Positions 1 through 11,980 of a DNA stretch of 64,000 nucleotides are shown piece by piece. Position 1 is the stretch's first letter. Every line of letters starts with the position of its first letter. Below the pieces are notes generated by a model that saw only the letters and a program-made list of their open reading frames with translations, did no database searches and was not told the DNA's origin. A program made the translations under genes and the position numbers. The DNA is from Ecdyonurus torrentis (Eukaryota; Arthropoda; Insecta; Ephemeroptera; Heptageniidae), in the NCBI GenBank assembly GCA_949318235.1, contig OX439129.1, forward strand, positions 32,452,254 through 32,516,253, written 5' to 3'.

Positions 1-3000
1 CAGCTATTTAAAACTTGAAAAACAAAACTTCTTTAGATTTGACTAAAATTAAACGATACTCAATTGTTAAATTTCAAATAACAGCAAAAATTAAAAGCAT
101 GTTTCAATCAATAAAATAAATATATCTCCTGAAAGATAAAATCTTCCTGAACTTTTCCTGAAAAATTCAGGAGTGGAATCAGCTATTTAAAACTTGGAAA
201 ACAAAACTTCTTTAGATTTGACTAAAATTAAACGATACTCAATTGTTAAATTTCAAATAACAGCAAAAATTAAAAGCATGTTTCAATCAATAAAATAAAT
301 ACATCTCCTGAAAGATAAAATCTTCCTGAACTTTTCCTGAAAAATTCAGGAGTGGAATCAGCTATTTAAAACTTGGAAAACAAAACTTCTTTAGATTTGA
401 CTAAAATTAAACGATACTCAATTGTTAAATTTCAAATAACAGCAAAAATTAAAAGCATGTTTCAATCAATAAAATAAATACATCTCCTGAAAGATAAAAT
501 CTTCCTGAACTTTTCCTGAAAAATTCAGGAGTAGATACTGGTATTTAGGTCTTTAAAAAAACTATAGTTTGGTTTTACAAGTTTAAAATAACCTTTAAAT
601 TAGGGGCATGTTTCAATCAACTATTTATTTTTTTCTTCTGAAAGATAAACTCTCCCTGAACTTTTCCTGAAACATTCAAGACTGGACTCGTCTATTTAGG
701 TCTTACAAAATATATAAAATTATTAAAATTTTACTAAATAATTAAACTTCGAATTTTAATTTAAAACAAAAATTGATAGCATGTTTCAATCAAGTAAATG
801 AATATTTTCCTGAAAAAATTATTTTATCCTGAACTTTTCCTGAAAAATTCAGGACTGGACTCAGCTATTTCGACCTCGAAAAAAATAAAACTTCATAAAA
901 TTTGACAAAAAAATTAATTTAGAATTTTAATTTAAAGCAAAAATTGATAGCATGTTTCAATCAAGTAAATGAATATTTTCCTGAAAAAATTATTTTATCC
1001 TGAACTTTTCCTGAAAAATTCAGGACTGGACTCAGCTGTTTCGACCTCGAAAAAAATAAAACTTCATAAAATTTGACAAAAAAATTAACTTAGAATTTTA
1101 ATTTAAAGTAAAAATTGATAGCATGTTTCAATCAAGTAAATGAATATATTCCTGAAAAAATATTTCTTTCTTGAACTTTTCCTGAAAAATTCAGAAGTAG
1201 ATTTAGCTAATTAGGTCTCTTAAAAGACTATAGTCTGGTTTTACAAGTTTAAAATAACCTTTAATTTAGGAGCATGTTTCAATCAACTATTTATTCTTTG
1301 CCCCTGAAAGATAAAATACTCCTGAACTTTTCATAAAATTTTCAAGACTGGACTCTGTTTCTTAGGTCTTGAAACAGTCAAAACTTCTTCATTTTTTACT
1401 AGAAATGAAAGTTACTCAATTTTATATTTTATTATTAAAGAAAAAATAGAAAGCATATTTCAATCAATTATTTATGATTTTCCCCTGAAAGATAAAATAT
1501 TCCTGAACTTTTCATAAAATTTTCAAGACTGGACTCTGTTTCTTAGGTCTTGAAACAGTCAAAACTTCTTCATTTTTTACTGTTTCAAGACCTAAGAAAC
1601 AGAGTCCAGTCTTGAAAATTTTATGAAAAGTTCAGGAGTATTTTATCTTTCAGGGGCAAAGAATAAATAGTTGATTGAAACATGCTCCTAAATTAAAGGT
1701 TATTTTAAACTTGTAAAACCAGACTATAGTCTTTTAAGAGACCTAATTAGCTAAATCTACTTCTGAATTTTTCAGGAAAAGTTCAAGAAAGAAATATTTT
1801 TTCAGGAATATATTCATTTACTTGATTGAAACATGCTATCAATTTTTACTTTAAATTAAAATTCTAAGTTAATTTTTTTGTCAAATTTTATGAAGTTTTA
1901 TTTTTTTCGAGGTCGAAACAGCTGAGTCCAGTCCTGAATTTTTCAGGCAAAGTTCAGGATAAAATAATTTTTTCAGGAAAATATTCATTTACTTGATTGA
2001 AACATGCTATCAATTTTTGCTTTAAATTAAAATTCTAAATTAATTTTTTTGTCAAATTTTATGAAGTTTTAATTTTTTCGAGGTCGAAATAGCTGAGTCC
2101 AGTCCTGAATTTTTCAGGAAAAGTTCAGGATAAAATAATTTTTTCAGGAAAATATTCATTTACTTGATTGAAACATGCTATCAATTTTTGCTTTAAATTA
2201 AAATTCTAAATTAATTTTTTTGTCAAATTTTATGAAGTTTTATTTTTTTCGAGGTCGAAATAGCTGAGTCCAGTCCTGAATTTTTCAGGAAAAGTTCAGG
2301 ATAAAATAATTTTTTCAGGAAAATATTCATTTACTTGATTGAAACATGCTATCAATTTTTGTTTTAAATTAAAATTCGAAGTTTAATTATTTAGTAAAAT
2401 TTTAATAATTTTATATATTTTGTAAGACCTAAATAGACGAGTCCAGTCTTGAATGTTTCAGGAAAAGTTCAGGGAGAGTTTATCTTTCAGAAGAAAAAAA
2501 TAAATAGTTGATTGAAACATGCCCCTAATTTAAAGGTTATTTTAAACTTGTAAAACCAAACTATAGTTTTTTTAAAGACCTAAATACCAGTATCTACTCC
2601 TGAATTTTTCAGGAAAAGTTCAGGAAGATTTTATCTTTCAGGAGATGTATTTATTTTATTGATTGAAACATGCTTTTAATTTTTGCTGTTATTTGAAATT
2701 TAACAATTGAGTATCGTTTAATTTTAGTCAAATCTAAAGAAGTTTTGTTTTCCAAGTTTTAAATAGCTGATTCCACTCCTGAATTTTTCAGGAAAAGTTC
2801 AGGAAGATTTTATCTTTCAGGAGATGTATTTATTTTATTGATTGAAACATGCTTTTAATTTTTGCTGTTATTTGAAATTTAACAATTGAGTATCGTTTAA
2901 TTTTAGTCAAATCTAAAGAAGTTTTGTTTTCCAAGTTTTAAATAGCTGATTCCACTCCTGAATTTTTCAGGAAAAGTTCAGGAAGATTTTATCTTTCAGG

Positions 3001-5190
3001 AGATATATTTATTTTATTGATTGAAACATGCTTTTAATTTTTGCTGTTATTTGAAATTTAACAATTGAGTATCGTTTAATTTTAGTCAAATCTAAAGAAG
3101 TTTTGTTTTTCAAGTTTTAAATAGCTGATTCCACTCCTGAATTTTTCAGGAAAAGTTCAGGAAGATTTTATCTTTCAGGAGATATATTTATTTTATTGAT
3201 TGAAACATGCTTTTAATTTTTGCTGTTATTTGAAATTTAAAAATTGAGTATCGTTTAATTTTAGTCAAATCTAAAGAAAGTTTTGTTTTTCAAGTTTTAA
3301 ATAGCTGATTCCACTCCTGAATTTTTCAGGAAAAGTTCAGGAAGATTTTATCTTTCAGGAGATATATTTATTTTATTGATTGAAACATGCTTTTAATTTT
3401 TGCTGTTATTTGAAATTTAAAAATTGAGTATCGTTTAATTTTAGTCAAATCTAAAGAAGTTTTGTTTTTCAAGTTTTAAATAGCTGATTCCACTCCTGAA
3501 TTTTTCAGGAAAAGTTCAGGAAGATTTTATCTTTCAGGAGATATATTTATTTTATTGATTGAAACATGCTTTTAATTTTTGCTGTTATTTGAAATTTAAA
3601 AATTGAGTATCGTTTAATTTTAGTCAAATCTAAAGAAAGTTTTGTTTTTCAAGTTTTAAATAGCTGATTCCACTCCTGAATTTTTCAGGAAAAGTTCAGG
3701 AAGATTTTATCTTTCAGGAGATATATTTATTTTATTGATTGAAACATGCTTTTAATTTTTGCTGTTATTTGAAATTTAAAAATTGAGTATCGTTTAATTT
3801 TAGTCAAATCTAAAGAAGTTTTGTTTTTCAAGTTTTAAATAGCTGATTCCACTCCTGAATTTTTCAGGAAAAGTTCAAGAAGAATTTATCTGTCAGGAAA
3901 TATAAATGTTTGGTTAATTGAAACATGCTTTTAATTTTTGCTGTTATTTGAAATTTAACAATTGAGTATCGTTTAATTTTAGTCAAATCTAAAGAAGTTT
4001 TGTTTTTCAAGTTTTAAATAGCTGATTCCACTCCTGAATTTTTCAGGAAAAGTTCAGGAAGAATTTATCTGTCAGGAAATATAAATGTTTGGTTAATTGA
4101 AACATGCTTTTAATTTTTGCTGTTATTTGAAATTTAAAAATTGAGTATCGTTTAATTTTAGTCAAATCTAAAGAAAGTTTTGTTTTTCAAGTTTTAAATA
4201 GCTGATTCCACTCCTGAATTTTTCAGGAAAAGTTCAGGAAGATTTTATCTTTCAGGAGATATATTTATTTTATTGATTGAAACATGCTTTTAATTTTTGC
4301 TGTTATTTGAAATTTAAAAATTGAGTATCGTTTAATTTTAGTCAAATCTAAAGAAGTTTTGTTTTTCAAGTTTTAAATAGCTGATTCCACTCCTGAATTT
4401 TTCAGGAAAAGTTCAGGAAGAATTTATCTGTCAGGAAATATAAATGTTTGGTTAATTGAAACATGCTTTTAATTTTTGCTGTTATTTGAAATTTAAAAAT
4501 TGAGTATAGTTTAATTTTTAGTCAAATCTAAAGAAGTTTTTTTTTTTCAAGTTTTAAATAGCTGATTCCACTCCTGAATTTTTCAGGAAAAGTTCAGGAA
4601 GATTTTATCTTTCAGGAGATATATTTATTTTATTGATTGAAACATGCTTTTAATTTTTGCTGTTATTTGAAATTTAAAAATTGAGTATAGTTTAATTTTT
4701 AGTCAAATCTAAAGAAGTTTTTTTTTTCAAGTTTTAAATAGCTGATTCCACTCCTGAATTTTTCAGGAAAAGTTCAGGAAGATTTTATCTTTCAGGAGAT
4801 ATATTTATTTTATTGATTGAAACATGCTTTTAACTTTTGCTGTTATTTGAAATTTAAAAATTGAGTATAGTTTAATTTTTAGTCAAATCTAAAGAAGTTT
4901 TGTTTTTCAAGTTTTAAATAGCTGATTCCACTCCTGAATTTTTCAGGAAAAGTTCAGGAAGAATTTATCTGTCAGGAAATATAAATGTTTGGTTAATTGA
5001 AACATGCTACTAATTTTAAAATAAATGAAACTTGAAAACTTACCTTTAGTGCAATCTCGTTCCAATTTCAATAAAATTTAATGTTTTGAAGACCTAAATA
5101 GCGGAGTCCAGTCCTGAATTTTTTAGGAAAACTTCAAGAAGAATTTATCTTTTAGGAAAACTATTTAACTAGTCAATTGAAACATGCTAT
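1..5190. repeat. Satellite array of ~180-bp AT-rich monomers with an internal orientation switch
   Basis: Monomers of about 160-180 bp are repeated head to tail. On the + strand before about 1,380 each carries CATGTTTCAATCA and CCTGAACTTTTCCTGA; after about 1,580 the reverse complements appear. Several monomer classes can be told apart: an A class (1-540, and roughly 2,600-5,000 with about 13-14 copies), classes with a CGACCTCGAAA box (850-1,190 and 1,760-2,270), a class with ACTATAGTYTGG (541-700, 1,200-1,340 and mirror copies), and an innermost class near 1,340-1,580. Copies near 4,980-5,190 are more diverged, as expected at an array edge. The array runs off the left end of the window. There is no coding potential. 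It looks like tandem satellite DNA, possibly derived from a transposon; no function is visible. Confidence 0.95.
1354..1605. repeat. Centre of the satellite inversion (palindrome hinge)
   Basis: The string TTTCTTAGGTCTTGAAACAG ends near 1,378 and occurs again near 1,556. Its reverse complement begins at about 1,581, after a short spacer. Left-arm sequence reading back from about 1,378 matches right-arm sequence reading forward from about 1,581 almost base for base. Position 1,379-1,580 holds an extra copy of the innermost monomer that has no mirror partner. This is the junction of an inverted duplication of the satellite. Confidence 0.9.
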
Positions 5191-5220
5191 GCATTTTTGC
5201 TTTATTTTGAACTCATTGTA

Positions 5221-5371
5221 CCCAGTAAACCACAGTTTTTCACAAGTAGTTTGCAAGTACTTTTCCGATGTAAGAGTGTCACTCCCAGCTCATGTGACGT
5301 CACTGGTACTGACATTCTTGCATCGGAAAAGTACTTGCAATGTACATGTGAAAAAACTGTGGTTTACTGGG
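5221..5371. mobile_element. MITE with CCCAGTAAACC termini and TA target duplication
   Basis: A 151-bp element has terminal inverted repeats of about 50 bp, beginning CCCAGTAAACCACAG and ending CTGTGGTTTACTGGG, flanked by TA on both sides (5219-5220 and 5372-5373). It has no coding capacity. The TA duplication suggests mobilisation by a Tc1/mariner-type transposase (inference). A degenerate relative lies at about 7771-7915, and a longer element with similar ends lies at 38860-39386. Confidence 0.88.
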
Positions 5372-5592
5372 TAGAGTCCAAACTTGGTGTTATATTTATT
5401 TAATGGGTATTTTTAGTGCTTGTTAACCCGAATGTAGTCACGAAATTGATAGGAGAAGTAAAGGAAGGCACTATCTTCCAGAATATGCAAATAAATAGTA
5501 AATTATAACGATGTAATGGTTATTTTAGCTCATTTTAGAAGTTGCGGTCACTTCTAAGATTGAAATTTAAAGTAAATCTACTTTTCCCGCGG

Positions 5593-5659
5593 TGCGCATG
5601 CGCTCTCGGTTGCAACGTTGCCATTTTCAAGTTTCGCGGCAGTCGCTATGCGCATGCGC
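5593..5659. promoter_or_regulatory. Paired NRF1-like palindromes (TGCGCATGCGC)
   Basis: TGCGCATGCGC occurs exactly at 5593-5603 and 5649-5659. This is the consensus for NRF1 (Drosophila erect wing). Between the two sites lies GTTGCCATTTTC, resembling a YY1 site on the other strand. The patch is much richer in CpG than its surroundings, which is typical of a core promoter. No adjacent coding exon was found on either strand, so the gene it serves is unknown; it lies about 1.0 kb upstream of the RhoGAP start codon. Confidence 0.55.
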
Positions 5660-5701
5660 CTAGTAATTAATTAGCGTTCTTAATTAGCGAATATCTCACT
5701 A

Positions 5702-5730
5702 ATTATGCATTTCCCCAAGAAATGCATAAT
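5702..5730. repeat. Short perfect hairpin
   Basis: ATTATGCATTTC and GAAATGCATAAT form a perfect 12-bp stem with a 5-nt loop. It sits just downstream of the NRF1-like patch. It could be a remnant of an inverted-repeat transposon; its function is unknown. Confidence 0.6.
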
Positions 5731-6433
5731 GACCTTTTCGATCCCATTTTCGATCTAGTTTCCAAAAATACCAAAATCAAAATCGTAGCTGGAGTGCCGG
5801 TAAAGTAACATCTTACCGGACGTTACTATGTATAGTTCCAAAAACCGCTTCTTTATATACATGCCTTTTCAACAAAGGTGAATTAAACCATTTTATTATA
5901 TGTGTCTTCCTCCCCGATATGCACGCAAACATAATTCTAGAAAATAAACGCAAACATTGTTTTTAAATAACACATAATATGTATCATACCTGTGGTTACA
6001 GAGCCATGTGCAAAAGTGCCAGTACTTGATTGGCATTTAAGAACTGTTTCATATTGTTTTTTGAATAAAATTCTGCTAGAACGAATACATAGCTTCGATA
6101 TATTCATAATACAACTAAAAAAATTCTTTAATTAATAGAGAAACAATGAAACAAGCCCAGTATTAAAATAAAAATAATGTAAACAACTTTTTCTTTCCTT
6201 GCAACACGAATCTGTTTCCTTTCAGCTGATAATTTTTTTTTTGTACCAACCGAACCAGAACCGAAGAGTGAGAGCGGTGAGAGGTGAGAGGAAGATTTAT
6301 GCTAAAATTTTTAGTAAATTGTGAAACATGTTTTTTTTTTTATTTTTTTTTTCGTAATGCTTTACCTTTATGTGGATTTTTTTTTATAAAAATTTATGTT
6401 GAAAATGTTAGTAAAAAAAAAAAATCTAAAGAT

Positions 6434-6547
6434 GGCGGGAAATAACAGAGTGGTGACGGTTACAGTTCATCATGATTGGTCAAGATATTCTGAGATATTC
6501 TTCCGGAGCCAATCACAGATTAGAAATCCGTCATAAACAAGTTTGAA
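6434..6547 (+). promoter_or_regulatory. Putative cell-cycle promoter of the ARHGAP11A homologue (E2F, two CCAAT boxes, CHR-like)
   Basis: The element order is GGCGGGAAA (E2F-like, 6434-6442), ATTGG (reverse CCAAT, 6475-6479), CCAAT (6509-6513) and TTTGAA (CHR-like, 6542-6547). The CCAAT boxes and the CHR-like site are each about 33-34 bp apart, the spacing seen in vertebrate G2/M genes controlled by NF-Y and the DREAM/MuvB complex. The start codon follows about 150 bp downstream. Human ARHGAP11A is expressed in G2/M, so the arrangement makes sense, but binding is inferred from motifs only. Confidence 0.5.
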
Positions 6548-6699
6548 ATTCGTCATGTGATTATAGTTTAGCGGCGTTGTTGGCTTGGTTACAACATTAA
6601 CGATGGAAACTGATATTTCTTACTTTTTTTGTTAACCTATGCGTATTTTTAGTTTCTTCATAGATTTAAATGTTTAAGCTAAAGTTATAAAGTATCAAA

Positions 6700-9600
6700 A
6701 TGAATATTTATTCGCTGGAAAATAAAGACGCTTTGCTAAGCTGTGTTGAACAAGAACTGAAAAACATTGGCATCAAACAACCTTCAAAAGCAAAGAAAAC
6801 TGTAACAAAGGTATGCATGTACATACTGTAAATATAAGTATAAATGTAATACTAATATGTAATGCTAAAAATTATGCATAGAAATATGTAAAACATATGT
6901 ATGAAAACCATACGTATGTATAATTATTATTGCATTCGATGCAGTATGTATGATAAGCCCGCAATAAGCCAGTACATACATACGGTACAAGATGTATTTA
7001 TAGAGTACGGTATGTATGTACATACCGCAAGGAAATGAAAAACCTGCACAACTATAGACTGAAAAGCATTACTAAAATTGCAGGTTATTCAATTCATGTC
7101 AGTACATACATATGTATGTATGTACATATGTAATATGCATATAGGTATGCATATAGGTTAATATAGAGACCCAAATAGCCAAAAGCCCAAATGGCTTTTT
7201 ACGGGTTTATTTAAATGGAAAATGGTAGAGTCCCAATGGAGGTTATCGGTTTAGCGCGCGGGGTGATGCGGGGAAAGCTAAGGGTCCCCTAATTTAACAT
7301 TACGCTTATGGGGGAAAACACGTTTTTTTCGATTTTTGAGAAAACTGCTCCTCCGATTTCGGAGAAATTTAAATGAGAAATACTAGACATACTTTTACGT
7401 GTTTTAAGCCATAGAAAATTGTTACAAATTTTTTTAAACCGATAACCTCCATTATTGGCACTAGAGAAAAGGCACTAATTAGTGTGCAATATAAGAAACG
7501 ACCGCTGTCAATTCTTTTAAAACTTAAGAGCTTTAAAGCTCAAGACAGCGGTCGTTTCTTATCGCACCACCCCTGGGATATAGCGGCCATAAAGTTATAG
7601 CACAGTCCAAATTCTTATCGCTGCGATAAGAAAAGGTATAAGAAGGACCGCTGTCCTAGGCTTAAAGAGGTGAGAGCATTTTTGATGCCACCATTGAGTC
7701 CAATCCGCCTATGCATATAATACTATAGGCTAGGTATATATCCAAAATTTCAAGTTTCAAATCTCTACATAACTAGTAAACCTCAGTTTTTTCACATGTG
7801 GATTGCAAGTATACTTGGCAAATTGAAGAACATTGCTAAGTACATACCAGTGACGTCACACAAACTGAGAGACATTCTTCAATCGGACAAGCATGATACT
7901 TGCAATCCATGTGCTGTGCAAAGAGCTCTCACGCTGCCTGCCTGTCTGCTGCATATCAATCTTCAAGCTTCTACACTTTACAAATTTCCAAAGAATGAAC
8001 AATCTACACTTTAGAAATTTGCGGCTACCTGGAGCTTCACACACCTGTTTTATATATCAGAAGCTCTAGGTAGCCGCGACTTTGTAAAGTGTAGATTGTT
8101 CATTCATTGGAAATTTGTAAAGTGTAGAAGCTTCGTCTTGACACGAAAGTATTTTTATGCAATATTCAGGTGAAGAAACAAGAAAGAGACTCACTCTTTC
8201 ATTGGTTTCTATAATCTAAAACCTCATAGATTGCTACAGTCAGCGCCACGCAAGGATACGACCCATGAGAGAGCACCTAAAAACTCTCCATTTAGTCAAC
8301 ATTATACCCCATCTCCTAGTGACCTTGGAAGCTAGAGCGTCTATTGTCTGCCGCCCAGGGAAAATCGATAAATAACCCACATCCTTACATGATTTCTAGT
8401 GTAGTGAGAAAGATTTCTACTCTCTTCTCAACTTCTCTCAAGTTTGTAAAGGTGCATTCACATATTCTTAAATTTGTTGTAACTTTGCACAGCAAAATAA
8501 TTTTTCCCATTTAAAACAATTCTATTTCACAATTTGCTGCGCAAAGTTGTAAGAAATTTAAGAATATGTTAATGCACCATAAGACAAGAGATCACCCATC
8601 CCATCACCCACTCGACTTGCATGTACGCATATGGGTTTCTTATATAGACGCTGTAATTTTATTTTTAAAAACGGCTATTATAATTTATTATGTGTATGTA
8701 ACATACATGCATTAACATAATAAAAATATACTGTATGTATGTGAATTTTTTATTGCAGAAATCCATACATTTGAAGACAAGGATTTTTCAACGCCCCATA
8801 GAGCAGCTTCCTCAGCAGCCTGTTCAACTGCATTGTGGAGCTGTGGTAGATGTGCCGTGCTTTCTTGTAGATTTATGCCAAGCTCTGGATCAGCATTTAA
8901 GCACAGAAGGTCTATTCCGGAAAGCTGGTTCTGCTGTCAGACAAAAGGAAATAAAGGTATATTTTAATTCCATCTGCAAACTACACAAAATTGAGCCAAA
9001 GCTGCGAAATTTTTTCTTTGTTAATAACATCTGATCACGACGTCGCTGCCTGTTCACGACATGTATTTAATTTTAACTTATGATTTATTTCAGTAGTAAA
9101 TTTCCCTTCATACGTTTTATTATATGATTATTATTTGTATAATTATTTTTTGAGGAGTAAAAATTTATCAGGAATGATTCACCATGCGCCTCTAAATGGG
9201 TGTAAAAGCAATTTTCATATTGTTGCAAGTGGTGAATAAGCATCTTTCAAAATTGCTTTTACCCCATGTAGACACACGGTCAGCGTTACGTAAAAATTTG
9301 ACAGGTCAGATGTCTCATCTTCTAGCACGGTACATGCCTGGACAAGAGTGTCCAAATGACATTCATTCGGAAGTCAAATTCGTACACAAGCAAAACATTA
9401 ATTTTTCCTCAAACCATGCATTTTTTTTATGCTTGTATTTATATGCAGAAAAATATAAAAACGATTTTCAAATCTACAAAAGTACTTAAGGAAATTTATT
9501 TCTTAACAAAATTGTAAGTAAAAATCATATCTATGTCTTAAAGTCATGATCAGGTGTGTTCACATAAAAAATATATATCTATCCCAGCTGATGATTTTAA

Positions 9601-10846
9601 AGCTCAATTTTTGTGTGTACTTTACAGAGCCAACTTATATTTATTATAAGAGTAAGTAAGTTAAATATATGTAACCGTGGATTATAATCTTTGTTCCTGC
9701 AGCTATATGGTACGTGGTAATACACAGTCCTTAGATGAGGACACTGTACTCTAAAATTTGTTTATTAAATATATATATATATATATATATTAATTTTAGG
9801 CACACATAGAAGCAGGTGGCTGTGTGAGCAGTGACTTTCATGAAGTGGATGTGGCTAATATTCTGAAGCTATTCTTGCGAGAATTGCCTGAGCCTCTTCT
9901 ACCAGTTCACTATCATGACAGTCTTGTCAGGTGAGTGTGGTTTTTGATTTCCATTCATTTAATTTAAAAAATTTGTATAAAAATAAAGGATATAAAAAAA
10001 AGTTGTATAAAATTTGTGTTCAGCTGTCCGTTTTTATTATAAAAATGTTTATAGTTATACGTGGATTTAAATAATACAGTGTTAAATTTTAAAATTTTAG
10101 AAGGAAAGGTAACTTGGGTAATTATTATTTTCAGATGTCAAAAACACAGCAAAGAGCATCTACTGCTGGCTTGTCTATTGTTGCCAGTGAATCACCTCAA
10201 GATAATCTCCTATCTCATGGAGGTATGTTAAAAATTGTAATATTGAGTTTTTTTTTTTTTTTTTTTGTTTTTTTTTTTTTTTTTTTTTTTTTAATCTCTA
10301 ATGTGTTGATAATTTTAATCTACAGTTCCTGCAACGTGTGGCAAGTCACTCCACATTGAATTTCATGCCAGCAAGTAACCTTGCAATTGTGCTAGCTCCT
10401 GCCTTGATGCCGATTCCCGATCAATCTCACAGAAGTAGTTCATCCAAACTGTCAAATCATGCTATGCAACATGATCATCATATTCAGATTGTGCAGGTAA
10501 AATAACAAATAAATGGTGTGTTTTTAAAACCCTGGAAATTGAATAATCAGCATTGGTTACATAAAAGCAAAAATATGCAAGTCAATTTGGCTCTGTGGAT
10601 GTAAAACAAGTATGTCAGTGAGTAACTTTGTGTTAATTTTCATGGATTTGCTCGTATCGTTCTCTAGAAATACCAGGAGGATTTGCACATTTTGATTTTA
10701 TGGAATCAACGTACCTTGTTCAAAGTTATTGGCTGAATAACCCTATAAAATTATACACATGCGTGTACTGTATCTACTATAATCACTTCCATGTCTTACT
10801 GTTAGTGCCTTTTTTACTTTACTATAATTTTTCCAATTTGTTGTTG

Positions 10847-10883
<37 letters not shown>

Positions 10884-11946
10884 TTGAATTTTAGACATAA
10901 ATCATGTCATTTTTTTTACTCAAATGTAAACACAATCGAGATAATCAATTTTACAATTCAACAAATTGCTAGGAATTTGCTATGCTATCTGTAGGAGAAA
11001 TATGCATGCTGACATTAAATAGTAAAATACAGTATATTATCTCTTATCACAATTGTGTGTACATGCACAGTTGAAAACTGATGTTAGCAAATTTGAATTT
11101 ATGTCAACAACGTTTTATGTCACAGCGTGAACTAGCCTTTACTCTGTGTGTAAATAATATTAAATATAAATTAATTTTCAGGCACTAATTGAAAATGCAT
11201 TAAACATTGGTGAGATACCAATACAGTTGGCTGGATATCTAGGTTTGTTACCAATGGATGACTCAAAAGATGAGGTAGATAGAGCAAGTCTTGGCAGTAG
11301 TCTGGATACATCGGTTCAAGAGCGCAGAGGAAGAAAGAGAAGAAGTGGCTCTCTCACAAGTAAGAATTCTGGATATTTTTTCACACAAAAAAAGAAAAAG
11401 TATAACTTTTATGATTGATAAAGAGATGATAGAATAACACATAGATAGATTTTAAAAAATTATGAAATAGGATATCGAGCTGTTATTTGTTAGAGATGCC
11501 TTGCATGAGAGTGAAAATATTCTAACCTGGTCCGAAATTAAACGCAAAAGATATTTGTAAGTTGCAAAGAGAAAAGGGGTATGTGCTTTAGCAAGCTCAT
11601 TATCATCTGTACTCGAATTTTACAGAGGGTTAACTTAGAGATGATTTTGGCTTGCATTTAGTGCAATGGTGCAAAAACGTACGCATTACTCTCAGACCAT
11701 GGACAGCTTTTTTGGCCTCACTGGGTCTCCTCAGTATGGCATGGAGACCCACTCTTGGGCAACAGCAAGCTGCAAGCTAAAACCTCCCCCTACACTCTCC
11801 CTCTATAAATATTTGAGCATGAGTAATAATGAGCTTGCTAAAGTGCACGCCCCCTTGCAATTTATAAATGCCTCTTACATTTAATTTTGTTGGAATATTT
11901 TCTCTCATGCAAAATGTCCCTGCAGTTTAACAGATCAATTTCCCAT

Positions 11947-11980
<34 letters not shown>

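Larger units (their letters stand above)
5372..6420. other. Intergenic region between satellite/MITE and the RhoGAP promoter
   Basis: No coding exon was recognised. The stretch contains a GC-richer patch with NRF1-like palindromes (5593-5659), a hairpin at 5702-5730, a second small inverted repeat around 5795-5820 (CCGGTAA...TTACCGG), and T/A homopolymers after 6230. It may contain the promoter or 5' exon of an unrecognised transcript. Confidence 0.5.

Noticed and set aside
1..5190. CRISPR array
   Set aside because: Repeats are about 180 bp, contiguous with no unique spacers, reverse orientation midway, and lie in intron-bearing eukaryotic DNA.
11666..11884. 72-aa frame in the RhoGAP intron
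   Set aside because: Lies inside the inverted-repeat element 11501-11912 and shows no coding similarity.
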